64,000 bases of DNA from CAIWHR01 sp963823215 (GCA_963823215.1 CAWGKT010000012.1:868001-932000), one strand, 5' to 3'. Positions 46,328 through 55,396 are shown, counted from the stretch's first letter. The notes: generated by a model from the letters alone, not told the origin. Translations and numbers: made by a program.

Positions 46328-48100
46328 ATGCCTCGATCCTCCCTGTTTTCCGGCTTGGCTGCTTCGGCTTTGGCGGCGTCGCTCGCGCTCGCGCCGGCTC
46401 TTCTGGCGGCACAGCCGCGCGCGGTGCCCGAGACGGAAACACCGGCGCCCGCAAGCGTGGATAAGCCGGCACCCACGGAGGACATTTCCGCCGAGCTCAT
46501 GTATCGGCTGCTCGTGGGCGACATCGCATTGCAGCGTGGCGATCCCGCGCTTGCCGCGCGCGCGTATTTCGAGGCGGCAAAGGACGCCAGGGATGCCCGA
46601 CTTGCCCGTCGGGCCACCGAGATCGCGCTTGCCGCCAGGCAACGCAACCTGGCGCTCGACACGGCCAAATTGTGGGCCGAACTCGATCCGGCGGCGGAGC
46701 GCCCGAAACAGGTGCTCGCCGGGCTGGCGGGGGGGGCGGCGGGAATCGGCGATCCTCGCGCGGATCTCAAGGCGGATCTGGAGAGGGCCCTGGCAGAGGC
46801 CGCGACGACCGGACCGCGGCTGGGCGAGGCGTTCCTGCAGCTCAACCGCGCGCTGGCCGCCGAACCGGACAAGGCAGCGACATTGAAGCTCGTGCAGAGC
46901 CTCGCGCATCCGTATCCGAACGTTCCCGAGGCACAGTTTGCCGTCGCGCTCGCCGCGTACAACGCGGGCCTTAAGGACTTTGACACGGCCACCGTCGCGT
47001 TGCAGGCGATCGACCGCGCGCTGGTCCAAAAGCCCGGATGGGAGCAGGCGATGCTGCTCAAAGTGGAGATTCTGGGAAAACAGTCCGCGGAACGGGCCGC
47101 CGATTATCTCGCCGACGTGCTCCGCGCCGAGCCTGATTCGAAGATCGCCAATTCGGCGCTGGCGCAGGTTCGCATCCAGCAGAAGAAGTATGCGGAAGCA
47201 GCCGCGATTCTGCAGCGCCTGTGGGAGCAGGATCGGGGCAACCACGAATACCAGTTCGGCATGGCGATGCTGGCGATACAGATGAAGGACTGGGCAAAGG
47301 CGGAGCGTCTGTTCGAAGAGCTCCAGCGCGCCGATTATGGCGACGACGGCGTCGTCGAAAGCTATCTCGCCCAGATCGCCGAGGAGACGGGCCGCTTCGA
47401 CGTCGCGCTGGAACGTTTCCGTGCCGTTCCGGAGGGCGAGCGGGGATGGATCGCCCAGCTGCGCGTCGCAGCGATGCTGGGCAAGCTCGGGCGCGTCGAC
47501 GAGGCGCGGCGACATCTCGCGGACCTGCCAGCGGTGACTCGAGAGCAGCGTGTCCAGGTGCAGCAGGCCGAGGCGCAGGTGCTGCGCGATGCCGGCAATA
47601 ATGCCGCCGCCTACACGGTGCTCGCCAGCGCGCTCGACCAGTTTCCCGACGACCCTGATCTTCTCTACGACCTTGCGATGGTCGCCGAAAAGCTCGACAA
47701 GATCGACGTCGTCGAGACGAGACTCAAGCGCCTCATCGAGCTCAGGCCCGCCAATGCGCACGCGCTGAACGCTTTGGGATACACGCTCGTCGATCGCACG
47801 CCGCGCGTGGCCGAGGGGCTGGCACTGATCGAGCGCGCGCTGGTGCTCTCTCCCGACGACCCATTCATTCTCGACAGCGTCGGCTGGGCGCACTATCGGA
47901 TGGGTCGGCTCGACGACGCCGAGACGCACTTGCGGCGGGCGATGGAGCAGCGACCGGATCCCGAAATCGCCGCGCACTTGGGCGAGGTGCTGTGGGCAAA
48001 GGGTGAGCGCGCCCAGGCGCAGGATGTATGGCAATCGCAGCTGAAGAGCGCCCCGGACAATGCGGTGCTGCTCGAAACCGTTCGCCGGCTGACGCGCTGA
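46328..48100 (+). CDS. Exported tetratricopeptide-repeat protein
   Basis: 590 aa. Signal peptide MPRSSLFSGLAASALAASLA ending LLAAQ, an acidic Pro-rich spacer, then TPR units nearly throughout (for example YRLLVGDIALQRGDPALAAR, and a run near the end AHALNALGYTLVDRTPRVAE, ILDSVGWAHYRMGRLDDAET). Repeats suggest a protein scaffold in the periplasm or at the outer membrane. Together with lolB (9 bp downstream) and ispE it forms a conserved betaproteobacterial cluster, which suggests a link to lipoprotein sorting. Exact function unknown. Confidence 0.88.
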   Translation: MPRSSLFSGLAASALAASLALAPALLAAQPRAVPETETPAPASVDKPAPTEDISAELMYRLLVGDIALQRGDPALAARAYFEAAKDARDARLARRATEIALAARQRNLALDTAKLWAELDPAAERPKQVLAGLAGGAAGIGDPRADLKADLERALAEAATTGPRLGEAFLQLNRALAAEPDKAATLKLVQSLAHPYPNVPEAQFAVALAAYNAGLKDFDTATVALQAIDRALVQKPGWEQAMLLKVEILGKQSAERAADYLADVLRAEPDSKIANSALAQVRIQQKKYAEAAAILQRLWEQDRGNHEYQFGMAMLAIQMKDWAKAERLFEELQRADYGDDGVVESYLAQIAEETGRFDVALERFRAVPEGERGWIAQLRVAAMLGKLGRVDEARRHLADLPAVTREQRVQVQQAEAQVLRDAGNNAAAYTVLASALDQFPDDPDLLYDLAMVAEKLDKIDVVETRLKRLIELRPANAHALNALGYTLVDRTPRVAEGLALIERALVLSPDDPFILDSVGWAHYRMGRLDDAETHLRRAMEQRPDPEIAAHLGEVLWAKGERAQAQDVWQSQLKSAPDNAVLLETVRRLTR

Positions 48101-48108
48101 GCCCTTGC

Positions 48109-48684
48109 ATGCCGCGGGCGGCATCATCTGCGCTCGTCGCTGCGGTGGCATTCGTGCTCGCCGGATGCGCAAGCGCGCCATTTGCCCCGCTGCCGGCATT
48201 GCCGCCGGCGGCCGACGCGCCTTTCGGCATCGATGGCAGGCTGTCGGCGCGCCGCGGCAACGAAGCCATTTCGGTGTCCTTCGCGTGGATGCACGCCGCG
48301 CCGCGCGACGAGCTCGTCATCACCACGCCGTTTGGCGGGTCGGTCGCCGAACTCTCCGGTGACGCATCGACCCAACGCGTCGAGGTGCGCACCGCCGACG
48401 GCCGGCACGATGCGGCGAGCGACTGGACCACGCTGACCGAGCGCATTGTCGGGTTCCCCTTGCCGGTGGCGGCACTGGCCTTTTGGGCGCGCGGTGCGCC
48501 GCACGTGGACGCGCCCCATGCGGTGGAAATCGACGGCGCCGGTCGCGTGGATGTATTGCGTCAGGACGGGTGCGAGATCGTCTACGCCTACGCGGACGGC
48601 GCGGCACGACTGCCTTCGCGGCTCCGGCTCCTCTGCCACGATCTCGAGTTGCGCATCGTCATCGACCGCTGGCGCGCCGCCTGA
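48109..48684 (+). CDS. lolB: Outer-membrane lipoprotein insertion protein LolB
   Basis: 191-aa lipoprotein. The signal peptide ends with the lipobox VLAGC, so cysteine is lipidated and the protein anchors in the outer membrane. The LolB core is short and typical: FGIDGRLSARRGNEAISVSF and later LTERIVGFPLPVAALAFWAR. It receives lipoproteins from LolA and inserts them. Start ATG 48109 lies 8 bp after the TPR gene, with no room for a separate promoter. ispE follows after 40 bp. Confidence 0.93.
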   Translation: MPRAASSALVAAVAFVLAGCASAPFAPLPALPPAADAPFGIDGRLSARRGNEAISVSFAWMHAAPRDELVITTPFGGSVAELSGDASTQRVEVRTADGRHDAASDWTTLTERIVGFPLPVAALAFWARGAPHVDAPHAVEIDGAGRVDVLRQDGCEIVYAYADGAARLPSRLRLLCHDLELRIVIDRWRAA

Positions 48685-48724
48685 GCCTCTGGTGAACAGA
48701 AACCGGTGCGGCGACAATGATCCG

Positions 48725-49561
48725 ATGCGCAGGCTGACCGTTCCCGCGCCGGCCAAACTCAACCTGTTTCTGCACGTGACAGGCCGCCGCGACGACGGCT
48801 ACCACTTGCTCGAGACGCTGCTCGTCGCGCTCGACGTGGGCGACACGATCACACTGACCTGCCGCGACGATGGTGCGATCATACGCACGACCGAATTGCA
48901 GGGCGTGGCACCACAGAACGATCTGGTGGTTCGCGCGGCGACGGCTATCAAGCAGACGACCGGTGAGTCGCTCGGCGTTGACATCGCCGTCGCCAAGCGC
49001 ATTCCATTGGGTGCAGGGTTGGGCGGGGGCAGTTCCGATGCCGCGTCGGTGCTGCTTGCGCTCAACCGGCTTTGGGGCGCGCGCCTGCCGCGCGCGGACC
49101 TCATGCGGATCGGTCTCACGCTGGGCGCCGACGTTCCCTTCTTTCTCGGCAGCGGGCCCGCGCTCGCGCGCGGCATCGGCGAGCGCTTGATCCCGGTATC
49201 GCTGCCGGCGCTGTGGGTAGCGGTAATCGTGCCCGCTGTTTCCGTGGCGACGGCATCGATCTTCGCGGCACCGGAATTGACACGAGACACTGCGTCGGCG
49301 AAAATGGACGTCTTTTCCGAGGGTTATGGCCGGAACGATCTGCAACAGACTGCGGCTGCGCGATTTCCGGAGGTGGCGGTTGCACTCGATTGTTTGGGCG
49401 ACGGCTCGCGGCTCGCGCGAATGACGGGTTCGGGCGGTTGTGTGTTCGCGCCCTTTGCCTCCGAAGCCGAAGCGCGGGCCGCAGTTGATGCGCGTCCGGC
49501 GACCATGCAGGGTTTTGTCGCCAGGACGCTCGCGCGGCATCCGCTGGCGGCGTTCGCGTGA
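48725..49561 (+). CDS. ispE: 4-diphosphocytidyl-2-C-methyl-D-erythritol kinase
   Basis: 278-aa GHMP kinase of the MEP isoprenoid pathway. Motif 1 APAKLNLFLHVTGRRDDGYH (substrate), motif 2 IPLGAGLGGGSSDAASVLLA (ATP-binding glycine-rich loop) and motif 3 ARMTGSGGCVFAPFASEAEA are all present. Length is normal. It is the last gene of TPR-lolB-ispE and is followed by tRNA-Gln, a common betaproteobacterial order. Confidence 0.97.
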   Translation: MRRLTVPAPAKLNLFLHVTGRRDDGYHLLETLLVALDVGDTITLTCRDDGAIIRTTELQGVAPQNDLVVRAATAIKQTTGESLGVDIAVAKRIPLGAGLGGGSSDAASVLLALNRLWGARLPRADLMRIGLTLGADVPFFLGSGPALARGIGERLIPVSLPALWVAVIVPAVSVATASIFAAPELTRDTASAKMDVFSEGYGRNDLQQTAAARFPEVAVALDCLGDGSRLARMTGSGGCVFAPFASEAEARAAVDARPATMQGFVARTLARHPLAAFA

Positions 49562-49620
49562 TGCCCAAGGCGGTTTCCGCGCACGATGAGTGCGTAGTCC
49601 GCGCGCAAGGTTTTCTCCGC

Positions 49621-49697
49621 TGGGGAGTCGCCAAGTTGGTTAAGGCACCGGATTTTGATTCCGGCATTCGAGGGTTCGAATCCTTCCTCCCCAGCCA
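49621..49697 (+). tRNA. tRNA-Gln (anticodon TTG)
   Basis: Acceptor stem TGGGGAG pairs with CTCCCCA, discriminator G and encoded CCA (49695-49697). D arm GCC...GGC, anticodon stem CCGGA/TCCGG with loop TTTTGAT giving anticodon TTG, and T arm GAGGG-TTCGAAT-CCTTC. All parts of the cloverleaf are present. Confidence 0.95.
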
Positions 49698-49704
49698 CAT
49701 CCTA

Positions 49705-49937
49705 CCCGCGCGCCGATGTGCGGATGTGGAAAGTTCGGCGGGCGCGTCGAGCGAGCGCCATTTTCCCAGCATGTAGAGCTGCCACAGGTCCTTGTGGCTC
49801 ATGTGACACATGGGCTGGATCGCGAGGAGCCCTGTCCTTCCGATGCTCGTCTCGAGATAGGTGAGCTCGGCGACCTTCGCCCGGGTCGCCTCGTCGACCG
49901 GGAGCACGAAGTGACGGCTGTGCCGTCCGTACCGAAA
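49705..49937 (-). pseudogene. Coding-like fragment of unknown origin, next to the RsbW-like gene
   Basis: Starting just after the RsbW-like stop, one minus-strand frame looks coding: codons have strong G/C preference at third positions and the peptide is well composed (HFVLPVDEATRAKVAELTYL, then LLAIQPMCHMSHKDLWQLYM). A GTG at 49907 is a possible start. The frame carries on into the tRNA-Gln gene without a stop, so it cannot be an intact gene ending normally. I do not recognise a family. It may be the tail of a gene whose other part was lost. Confidence 0.4.
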
Positions 49938-50405
49938 TCAATCGTGAGCTTTGCCTCCCCCTGCTTCTGCGACGGCGCCGGGACCCTTGCCTCCAGCGGT
50001 CGTCTTGCGGAACGTGATGCGGCTGCGCCGTTCTTCGTTCGAGTACTCGTAGGTCATCGAATCCACAAGCCGCCGAATCAGATGCAGGCCCAGCCCTCCC
50101 GGACGGCGCTGCTCGAGCGGCAGGTTGATATTCGCGTCCGGCGCCTGGGTGACATCGAAACGCTCCACATCATAATCGGTCAGCGTGACTTCGACTCCCC
50201 CGCGTGCCGTGGCCATGTCGATCCGCACATGGGTGTCGCCCGACGGGCTGTACTTGACCATGTTCGTGAACAGTTCCTCCAGCGCGAAGTCGACGGTGGG
50301 CAAGAGCCCGGCGTCGACCCCGTGGCGGGAGAAGAAATCCGCGGTGAACGCGAATATTTCTGCGAGTGAGCCGAAGCTCCGCCGAAAGCTCCGATGATCT
50401 GTCAT
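49938..50405 (-). CDS. RsbW-like anti-sigma/serine kinase ATPase
   Basis: 155-aa GHKL (Bergerat-fold) protein. N box DFALEELFTNMVKYS, G1-like DYDVERFDVTQAPDA and the G2 loop GGLGLHLIRRLVDSMTYEYS are present, the pattern of RsbW/SpoIIAB serine kinases used in partner switching. The tail is Gly/Lys-rich. ATG at 50405 overlaps the stop of a short upstream frame as ATGA. That frame looks like the C-terminus of a SpoIIE-type phosphatase, the usual antagonist. No STAS anti-anti-sigma gene or sigma factor lies beside it. Confidence 0.8.
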   Translation of the reverse strand: MTDHRSFRRSFGSLAEIFAFTADFFSRHGVDAGLLPTVDFALEELFTNMVKYSPSGDTHVRIDMATARGGVEVTLTDYDVERFDVTQAPDANINLPLEQRRPGGLGLHLIRRLVDSMTYEYSNEERRSRITFRKTTAGGKGPGAVAEAGGGKAHD

Positions 50406-50530
50406 CCGCAGCCCTCGCGCTTCACCAGGACGAGCGTGATGTCGAACGGAGCCGCGAGCTTGCTGGTGACGGTGAGGATTGCCGCCAGGTCCGGCACCGA
50501 AAGGCGGCTTTGGCGCGCTCGGGCGTTCAT
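50402..50530 (-). pseudogene. C-terminal remnant of a SpoIIE/PP2C-type phosphatase
   Basis: 42-codon frame from ATG 50530. Its end, PFDITLVLVKREGCG, resembles the C-terminal strand of SpoIIE/RsbU phosphatases (usually PFDDITLxVLKR), here with one aspartate missing. Nothing homologous continues upstream toward prs, so the catalytic part is lost or the frame is a short independent coding unit. It overlaps the RsbW-like start as ATGA, the arrangement expected of a former phosphatase-kinase operon. Confidence 0.45.
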
Positions 50531-50736
50531 GCCGCCGGAATGTATCAGAGCCGGGGCTCGCGTGCCGGCCGACGAGGTCCTGCGATCCTCCCCGGGATGC
50601 TGGCGCGGGAGCGAGGGTCACCGGGGAGCCGTGTATAGGCTGGAGGCACGGGGTGCAGCGCGACCCACGCCGTGGCAGTGCGGGATGGCGGTCCGGCCTC
50701 GGCCGCGCACTATTTTCTGTGGGAGAATGCCGGCAA

Positions 50737-51687
50737 ATGGCCTTCGAGCGGATGAGAGTCTTTGCCGGGAACGCGAACCCAAAGCTCGCCGAGGCGGTCT
50801 GCGGTCATCTCAACACCAGCCTCGGACGCTGTGTCGTGGGCCGGTTCTCGGACGGCGAGGTGATGGTCGAGCTGCTCGAGAACGTGCGCGGCCGCGACAT
50901 CTTCATCCTGCAGTCGACCTGCGTCCCGACCAACGACAACCTGATGGAAATCCTGGTGATGACCGACGCCCTGAAGCGCTCATCGGCCGGTCGCATCACC
51001 GCGGTGATTCCCTACTTCGGCTACGCGAGACAGGATCGCCGGCCGCGTTCCGCGCGCGTGCCGATCACCGCGAAGGTCGTTGCCGACCTGCTTACGACCG
51101 TCGGTGTCAGTCGCGTGATGGTGATGGACCTGCACGCCGACCAGATCCAGGGGTTCTTCAACATCCCGGTCGACAACATCTACGCAACGCCGATCTTGCT
51201 GGGCGACCTCTGGAAGCAGAACTACGACGATTTGCTCGTCGTCTCGCCGGACGTGGGTGGCGTGGTCCGTGCCCGTGCGATCGCGAAGCGCCTCGACTCC
51301 GAGCTCGCGATCATCGACAAGCGGCGCCCACGCGCGAACGTCTCCGAGGTGATGCACATCATCGGCGACGTCAACGGGCGCACGTGCGTGATCATGGACG
51401 ACATGGTCGACACGGCGAATACGCTGTGCAAAGCGGCCACCGCCCTGAAGGAGCACGGTGCGAAGAAGGTCGTCGCGTATTGCACGCACCCCGTGTTGTC
51501 CGGCGGGGCCGTTCCGCGCATTGCGGACTCCGAGCTCGACGAGCTCGTCGTTTCCGACACGATTCCGCTCACCGACGAGGCCAAGGCGTGCTCGCGCATC
51601 CGGGTGCTCTCCTGCGCGCAGCTTCTCGCCGAGACGATTACACGGGTTTCGAACGAGGAGTCGGTGAGCTCGCTGTTCACGGAGTAG
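50737..51687 (+). CDS. prs: Ribose-phosphate pyrophosphokinase
   Basis: 316-aa enzyme making PRPP from ribose 5-phosphate and ATP, feeding purine, pyrimidine, His and Trp synthesis. Signatures: RVFAGNANPKLAEAVCGHL, GRFSDGEVMVELLENVRGRD, YFGYARQDRRPRSARVPITA (flexible loop), MDLHADQIQGFFNIPVDN and the PRPP loop CVIMDDMVDTANTL. Length is exact for the class I enzyme. The ATG at 50737 follows TGTGGGAG. It is normally next to tRNA-Gln; here about 1 kb of the RsbW-like module lies between. Confidence 0.97.
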   Translation: MAFERMRVFAGNANPKLAEAVCGHLNTSLGRCVVGRFSDGEVMVELLENVRGRDIFILQSTCVPTNDNLMEILVMTDALKRSSAGRITAVIPYFGYARQDRRPRSARVPITAKVVADLLTTVGVSRVMVMDLHADQIQGFFNIPVDNIYATPILLGDLWKQNYDDLLVVSPDVGGVVRARAIAKRLDSELAIIDKRRPRANVSEVMHIIGDVNGRTCVIMDDMVDTANTLCKAATALKEHGAKKVVAYCTHPVLSGGAVPRIADSELDELVVSDTIPLTDEAKACSRIRVLSCAQLLAETITRVSNEESVSSLFTE

Positions 51688-51842
51688 CGGCGTGAGCGGC
51701 GAGGCCCGAAGGACGCGAGCAAACGCGAATCTCCGCTAGCGGCAGATCCCGGGAGCAGGGGAATTTGCCATGGCCTGGCGGAGGCCGCGGTGCCGACCGC
51801 CGCGGTCCGTTCGCCGCAGGGTAGGCGACGCGCCGGACCGGT

Positions 51843-51871
51843 TTGGCTACCCAGCAGAAAACGGTTATACT
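51843..51871 (+). promoter_or_regulatory. Sigma70-type promoter of rplY
   Basis: TTGGCT (51843-51848), 17-bp spacer and TATACT (51866-51871), about 123 bp upstream of the rplY ATG and within the 307-bp prs-rplY spacer. No other feature is evident in that spacer. Confidence 0.7.
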
Positions 51872-51994
51872 TCAAAGCTTTCCTCGGTTGGTCCGCGTGC
51901 GGACTCCGGGGATGTCGCCAACCGCGGACGACCGGCCGGGAGTGCCCTTGGGCACACCGCGCACCGGAAGGCCGCAGACATCAGGAGCCGCACC

Positions 51995-52720
51995 ATGCAA
52001 TTCGAATTCACCGCCTTTGCCCGCACGACCGAGGGCCGGGGTGCCAGCCGCCGGATGCGCCGCGCCGGCAAGGCGCCCGGCATCGTCTATGGCGGCGCCA
52101 ATGCGCCGCAGCCAATCGAGCTCGACCACAATGCGCTGTTCCATGCGCTGCGCAATGAAGCCTTTCACGCGTCGATTCTGAGCATGAGCCTCGGGGGCGC
52201 GGTGACAAAGGTCCTGCTGCGCGACGTGCAGATGCACCCGTTCAAGAACGAGATCCTGCACGTGGATTTCCAGCGTGTCGACGAAGGCCGCAAGATCCAC
52301 ATGAAGGTGCCGCTGCACTTCACCAACGGCGAGAATTCGCCGGCGGTCAAGGTTTCCGGCGCGATCGTGAGTCACGTCGTCACCCAGCTCGACGTTTCGT
52401 GTCTGCCAAAGGATCTGCCGGAGTTCATCGAAGTCGACCTCTCCGCTCTCGACGTCGGCAGCTCGGTCCATGTGTCGGCGCTCAAGCTGCCGCCCGGCGT
52501 CATAGTCGTGACGCGTGGCAAGACCGACCCGGTGGTGGCGTCAGCCGTCGTGCCGAAGGCGCACGTCGAGGAAACTGCCGCAGTCACGCCGGAAGCCGAA
52601 GCGGCGGCGGCCGCGGCGGCAGCGGCGACCCCAGGCGCCGCGCCTGCAGCGGATGCGAAAGCAACCGAGGCAAAGGGCGGCGAGAAGAAGGAATCGGGGA
52701 AGGACGACAAGAAGAAGTAA
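51995..52720 (+). CDS. rplY: 50S ribosomal protein L25/general stress protein Ctc
   Basis: 241 aa. N-terminal L25 domain that binds 5S rRNA (FARTTEGRGASRRMRRAGKA, VYGG), followed by the TL5/Ctc C-terminal domain (VPLHFTNGENSPAVKVSGAI to about residue 190). The last 50 residues are low-complexity Ala-rich then Lys/Glu-rich. AGGAG precedes the ATG at 51995. A promoter lies upstream and a strong terminator downstream, so it may form a single-gene unit. Confidence 0.95.
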   Translation: MQFEFTAFARTTEGRGASRRMRRAGKAPGIVYGGANAPQPIELDHNALFHALRNEAFHASILSMSLGGAVTKVLLRDVQMHPFKNEILHVDFQRVDEGRKIHMKVPLHFTNGENSPAVKVSGAIVSHVVTQLDVSCLPKDLPEFIEVDLSALDVGSSVHVSALKLPPGVIVVTRGKTDPVVASAVVPKAHVEETAAVTPEAEAAAAAAAAATPGAAPAADAKATEAKGGEKKESGKDDKKK

Positions 52721-52752
52721 GCGCACGCTATCGCCGCTGCCCCGGCACGAGG

Positions 52753-52783
52753 GCCCGCCGCAGCAGCGCCGGCGGGCTTTTTT
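52753..52783 (+). terminator. Intrinsic terminator after rplY
   Basis: Stem GCCCGCCG (52753-52760) / CGGCGGGC (52770-52777) with a 9-nt loop, followed directly by TTTTTT (52778-52783). Confidence 0.9.
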
Positions 52784-52861
52784 CGTTGCGCGCGGGCGGC
52801 GGGTCGATTTGCCCAAGGGAACGATCCTTGAACTCCGACGCCGAACCGCAGCACTGACCCG

Positions 52862-53452
52862 ATGCCATCCATCCGTCTTGTTGCGGGTCTCGGCAATCCC
52901 GGCCGCGAGCACCTCGCCACGCGCCATAACGCGGGCTTCTGGTTCGCGGACGGCTTGGCGTCCCGCCTCGGCGCGGCGTTCAGGACCGAGGGCAGGTTCC
53001 ACGGGCAGGTCACGAGGGCCGACGGGGATCTGCGGCTCCTGAAACCGGCCACCTACATGAATCTTTCGGGACGAGCAGTCTCCGGCGTGGCGGGCTATTT
53101 TGGAATTGAGCCTGGCGAAATCCTTGTCGCGCACGACGAGCTCGACCTGCTCCCCGGGGAAGCGAAAATGAAGTTCGGCGGCGGCATTGCCGGCCACAAC
53201 GGCTTGCGCGACATCGCCGCACAGCTCGGCACGCCGGACTTCTGGCGCCTGCGCATCGGCATCGGCCACCCGCGCGACTCGGCGATCCCGCAACAGGACG
53301 TCGCCGATTACGTGCTGGCGCCGCCGTCGAAAGTCGACCTCGCCGCGATCGAGGCGGCGATCGGCCGGGCGCTCGAGGCATGGCCCGCGATCACCGCCGG
53401 CGACTTCGAGCGGGCGATGCTCCTGCTGCATACGAGAATGGAAAAGCCATGA
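52862..53452 (+). CDS. pth: Peptidyl-tRNA hydrolase
   Basis: 196-aa enzyme releasing peptides from prematurely dropped peptidyl-tRNA. Motifs: LVAGLGNPGREHLATRHNAG with the catalytic histidine in RHNAG, PATYMNLSGRAV (substrate Asn), LVAHDELDLLPGEAKMKFGG and GHNGLRDI. Its stop overlaps the ychF start as ATGA. The pth-ychF pair is widely conserved. Confidence 0.97.
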   Translation: MPSIRLVAGLGNPGREHLATRHNAGFWFADGLASRLGAAFRTEGRFHGQVTRADGDLRLLKPATYMNLSGRAVSGVAGYFGIEPGEILVAHDELDLLPGEAKMKFGGGIAGHNGLRDIAAQLGTPDFWRLRIGIGHPRDSAIPQQDVADYVLAPPSKVDLAAIEAAIGRALEAWPAITAGDFERAMLLLHTRMEKP

Positions 53453-54540
53453 GCCTGAAATGCGGCATTGTCGGTCTGCCGAACGTCGGCAAATCGACGC
53501 TCTTCAATGCTTTGACGCGGGCGGGCATTGCCGCCGAGAACTACCCGTTCTGCACGATCGAGCCTAACGTCGGCATCGTCGAAGTGCCCGACCCGCGCCT
53601 CGCGCAACTCGACGCGATCGCGCATCCAGAGAAGGTCCTTCCGGCGACGGTGGAGTTTGTGGACATCGCCGGGCTTGTCGCCGGGGCGTCGAAGGGCGAA
53701 GGGCTCGGCAACCAGTTCCTCGCCACGATCCGCGAGACGGACGCCATTGCGCACGTCGTGCGCTGCTTCGAGGACGACAACGTCGTCCACGTTTCCGGCA
53801 AGATCAATCCGGTCTCCGACATCGAGACGATCAACACCGAGCTGGCGCTCGCCGATCTCGCGACCGTCGACAAGCAGATCGCGAAGTACGAGAAGCCCGC
53901 GCGCGCCGGGGACAAGGAGGCGCAGCGCATCGTCGCGGTGCTGAAAAAGGTCGAAGCCGTCCTCGACAAGGGGCGCCCCGCGCGTACGGCCGACCTCTAT
54001 GCGGAAGAGAAGGAGGCGCTGCGCCCCTTCTTCCTGCTCACGATGAAGCCGACGATGTACGTCGCCAACGTCGCTGAACACGGCTTCCACGACAACCCGC
54101 TGCTCGCGACCGTGGTGGTCCACGCGGCGGCCGAAGGCGCGCCGGTGGTGCCGGTTTGCGCCGCGCTCGAGGCGGAGATCGCGGATCTTGAAGGCGACGA
54201 CAAGCTCGCCTTTCTCGCCGACCTGGGGCTCGATGAGCCCGGCCTCGACCGCGTGATCCACGCCGGCTACAAGCTGCTGGGACTGGAAACCTATTTCACC
54301 GCGGGACCGAAGGAAGTGCGCGCCTGGACCATTCATCACGGCGACACGGCTCCGAGGGCCGCGGGTGTGATCCACACCGATTTCGAAAAGGGCTTCATCC
54401 GCGCCGAGGTCATTGCGTTTGCCGATTTCGTCGCGTGCAAGGGCGAGCACGGCGCGAAGGAACACGGCAAGATGCGGCTTGAGGGCAAGGAGTACGTGGT
54501 CAAGGACGGCGACGTGATGCACTTCCGTTTCAACGTCTGA
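53449..54540 (+). CDS. ychF: Ribosome-associated ATPase YchF
   Basis: 363-aa Obg-family P-loop protein. G1 GLPNVGKSTLFNALT, G2 NYPFCTIEPN, G3 DIAGLVAGASKGEGLG; the fourth motif reads NVAE in place of NKxD, which explains the family's preference for ATP over GTP. C-terminal TGS domain (TAGPKEVRAWTIHHGDTAPR, ending KDGDVMHFRFNV). It is implicated in oxidative-stress response and translation. ATG at 53449 overlaps the pth stop. Confidence 0.97.
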   Translation: MSLKCGIVGLPNVGKSTLFNALTRAGIAAENYPFCTIEPNVGIVEVPDPRLAQLDAIAHPEKVLPATVEFVDIAGLVAGASKGEGLGNQFLATIRETDAIAHVVRCFEDDNVVHVSGKINPVSDIETINTELALADLATVDKQIAKYEKPARAGDKEAQRIVAVLKKVEAVLDKGRPARTADLYAEEKEALRPFFLLTMKPTMYVANVAEHGFHDNPLLATVVVHAAAEGAPVVPVCAALEAEIADLEGDDKLAFLADLGLDEPGLDRVIHAGYKLLGLETYFTAGPKEVRAWTIHHGDTAPRAAGVIHTDFEKGFIRAEVIAFADFVACKGEHGAKEHGKMRLEGKEYVVKDGDVMHFRFNV

Positions 54541-54553
54541 ACGCCTACCGACG

Positions 54554-55396
54554 ATGGCTAGGCTGCGGTTCACCAAGATGCATGGGCTCGGCAACGACTT
54601 CGTCGTGCTCGACGGGATCCGCCAGCATGTGGACCTCACGTGCGAGCAGCGGCGACTGCTCGCCGATCGCCGTCTGGGCGTGGGTTGCGACCAGATCCTC
54701 GTCATCGAGCACCCGACGCGTGCCGACACGGACTTCCGCTACCGGATCTACAACGCCGACGGTGGCGAGGTCGAGCAGTGCGGCAACGGCGCGCGCTGCT
54801 TCGTGCAGTTCCTGCGTGACCACGGGCACACCGATGCCCGTCGGATCCGCGTCGAAACCGCGGGCGGCATCATCGTGCCCGAGGTCAACGCTGACGGCGA
54901 AGTGACGGTAGACATGGGCGTCCCACGGTTCGCGCCGGCCGAGATCCCGTTCCTGGCCGACACGGATGCCGCGGTCCAGACTATCGACGTCGATGGCGAA
55001 GCGATCACGATCACCGTGGTGTCGATGGGCAATCCGCACGCGGTGCAGGTCGTCGCCGACGTGGATGCCGCGCCCGTCACCACACAGGGTCCCCGGCTTG
55101 AGCACCACCCGCGATTCCCGCAGCGGGTGAACGCAGGCTACATGCAGGTGGTGGATCGCGCTACCATTCGCCTGCGCGTCTGGGAGCGCGGTGCGGGCGA
55201 GACGCCGGCCTGCGGCACGGGAGCGTGCGCAGCCGTGGTGGCCGGCATCCGGCGCGGGCTGCTCGATGGTTCGGTGCGGGTTGAGACCCGCGGTGGATGG
55301 CTGACGATCGCGTGGCCGGGAACGGGCGCTCCGGTCGCGATGACCGGACCCGCGACGATGGTGTTCGAAGGCGAATGGGAAATCCCGGCGGCGTGA
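54554..55396 (+). CDS. dapF: Diaminopimelate epimerase
   Basis: 280-aa racemase converting LL- to meso-diaminopimelate for lysine and peptidoglycan. The two catalytic cysteines are in EQCGNGARCFVQF and ETPACGTGACAAVVAGI; the start KMHGLGNDFVVLDG is typical. Length normal. 13 bp after ychF and 48 bp before the DUF484 gene, the usual dapF-DUF484-xerC order. Confidence 0.97.
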   Translation: MARLRFTKMHGLGNDFVVLDGIRQHVDLTCEQRRLLADRRLGVGCDQILVIEHPTRADTDFRYRIYNADGGEVEQCGNGARCFVQFLRDHGHTDARRIRVETAGGIIVPEVNADGEVTVDMGVPRFAPAEIPFLADTDAAVQTIDVDGEAITITVVSMGNPHAVQVVADVDAAPVTTQGPRLEHHPRFPQRVNAGYMQVVDRATIRLRVWERGAGETPACGTGACAAVVAGIRRGLLDGSVRVETRGGWLTIAWPGTGAPVAMTGPATMVFEGEWEIPAA

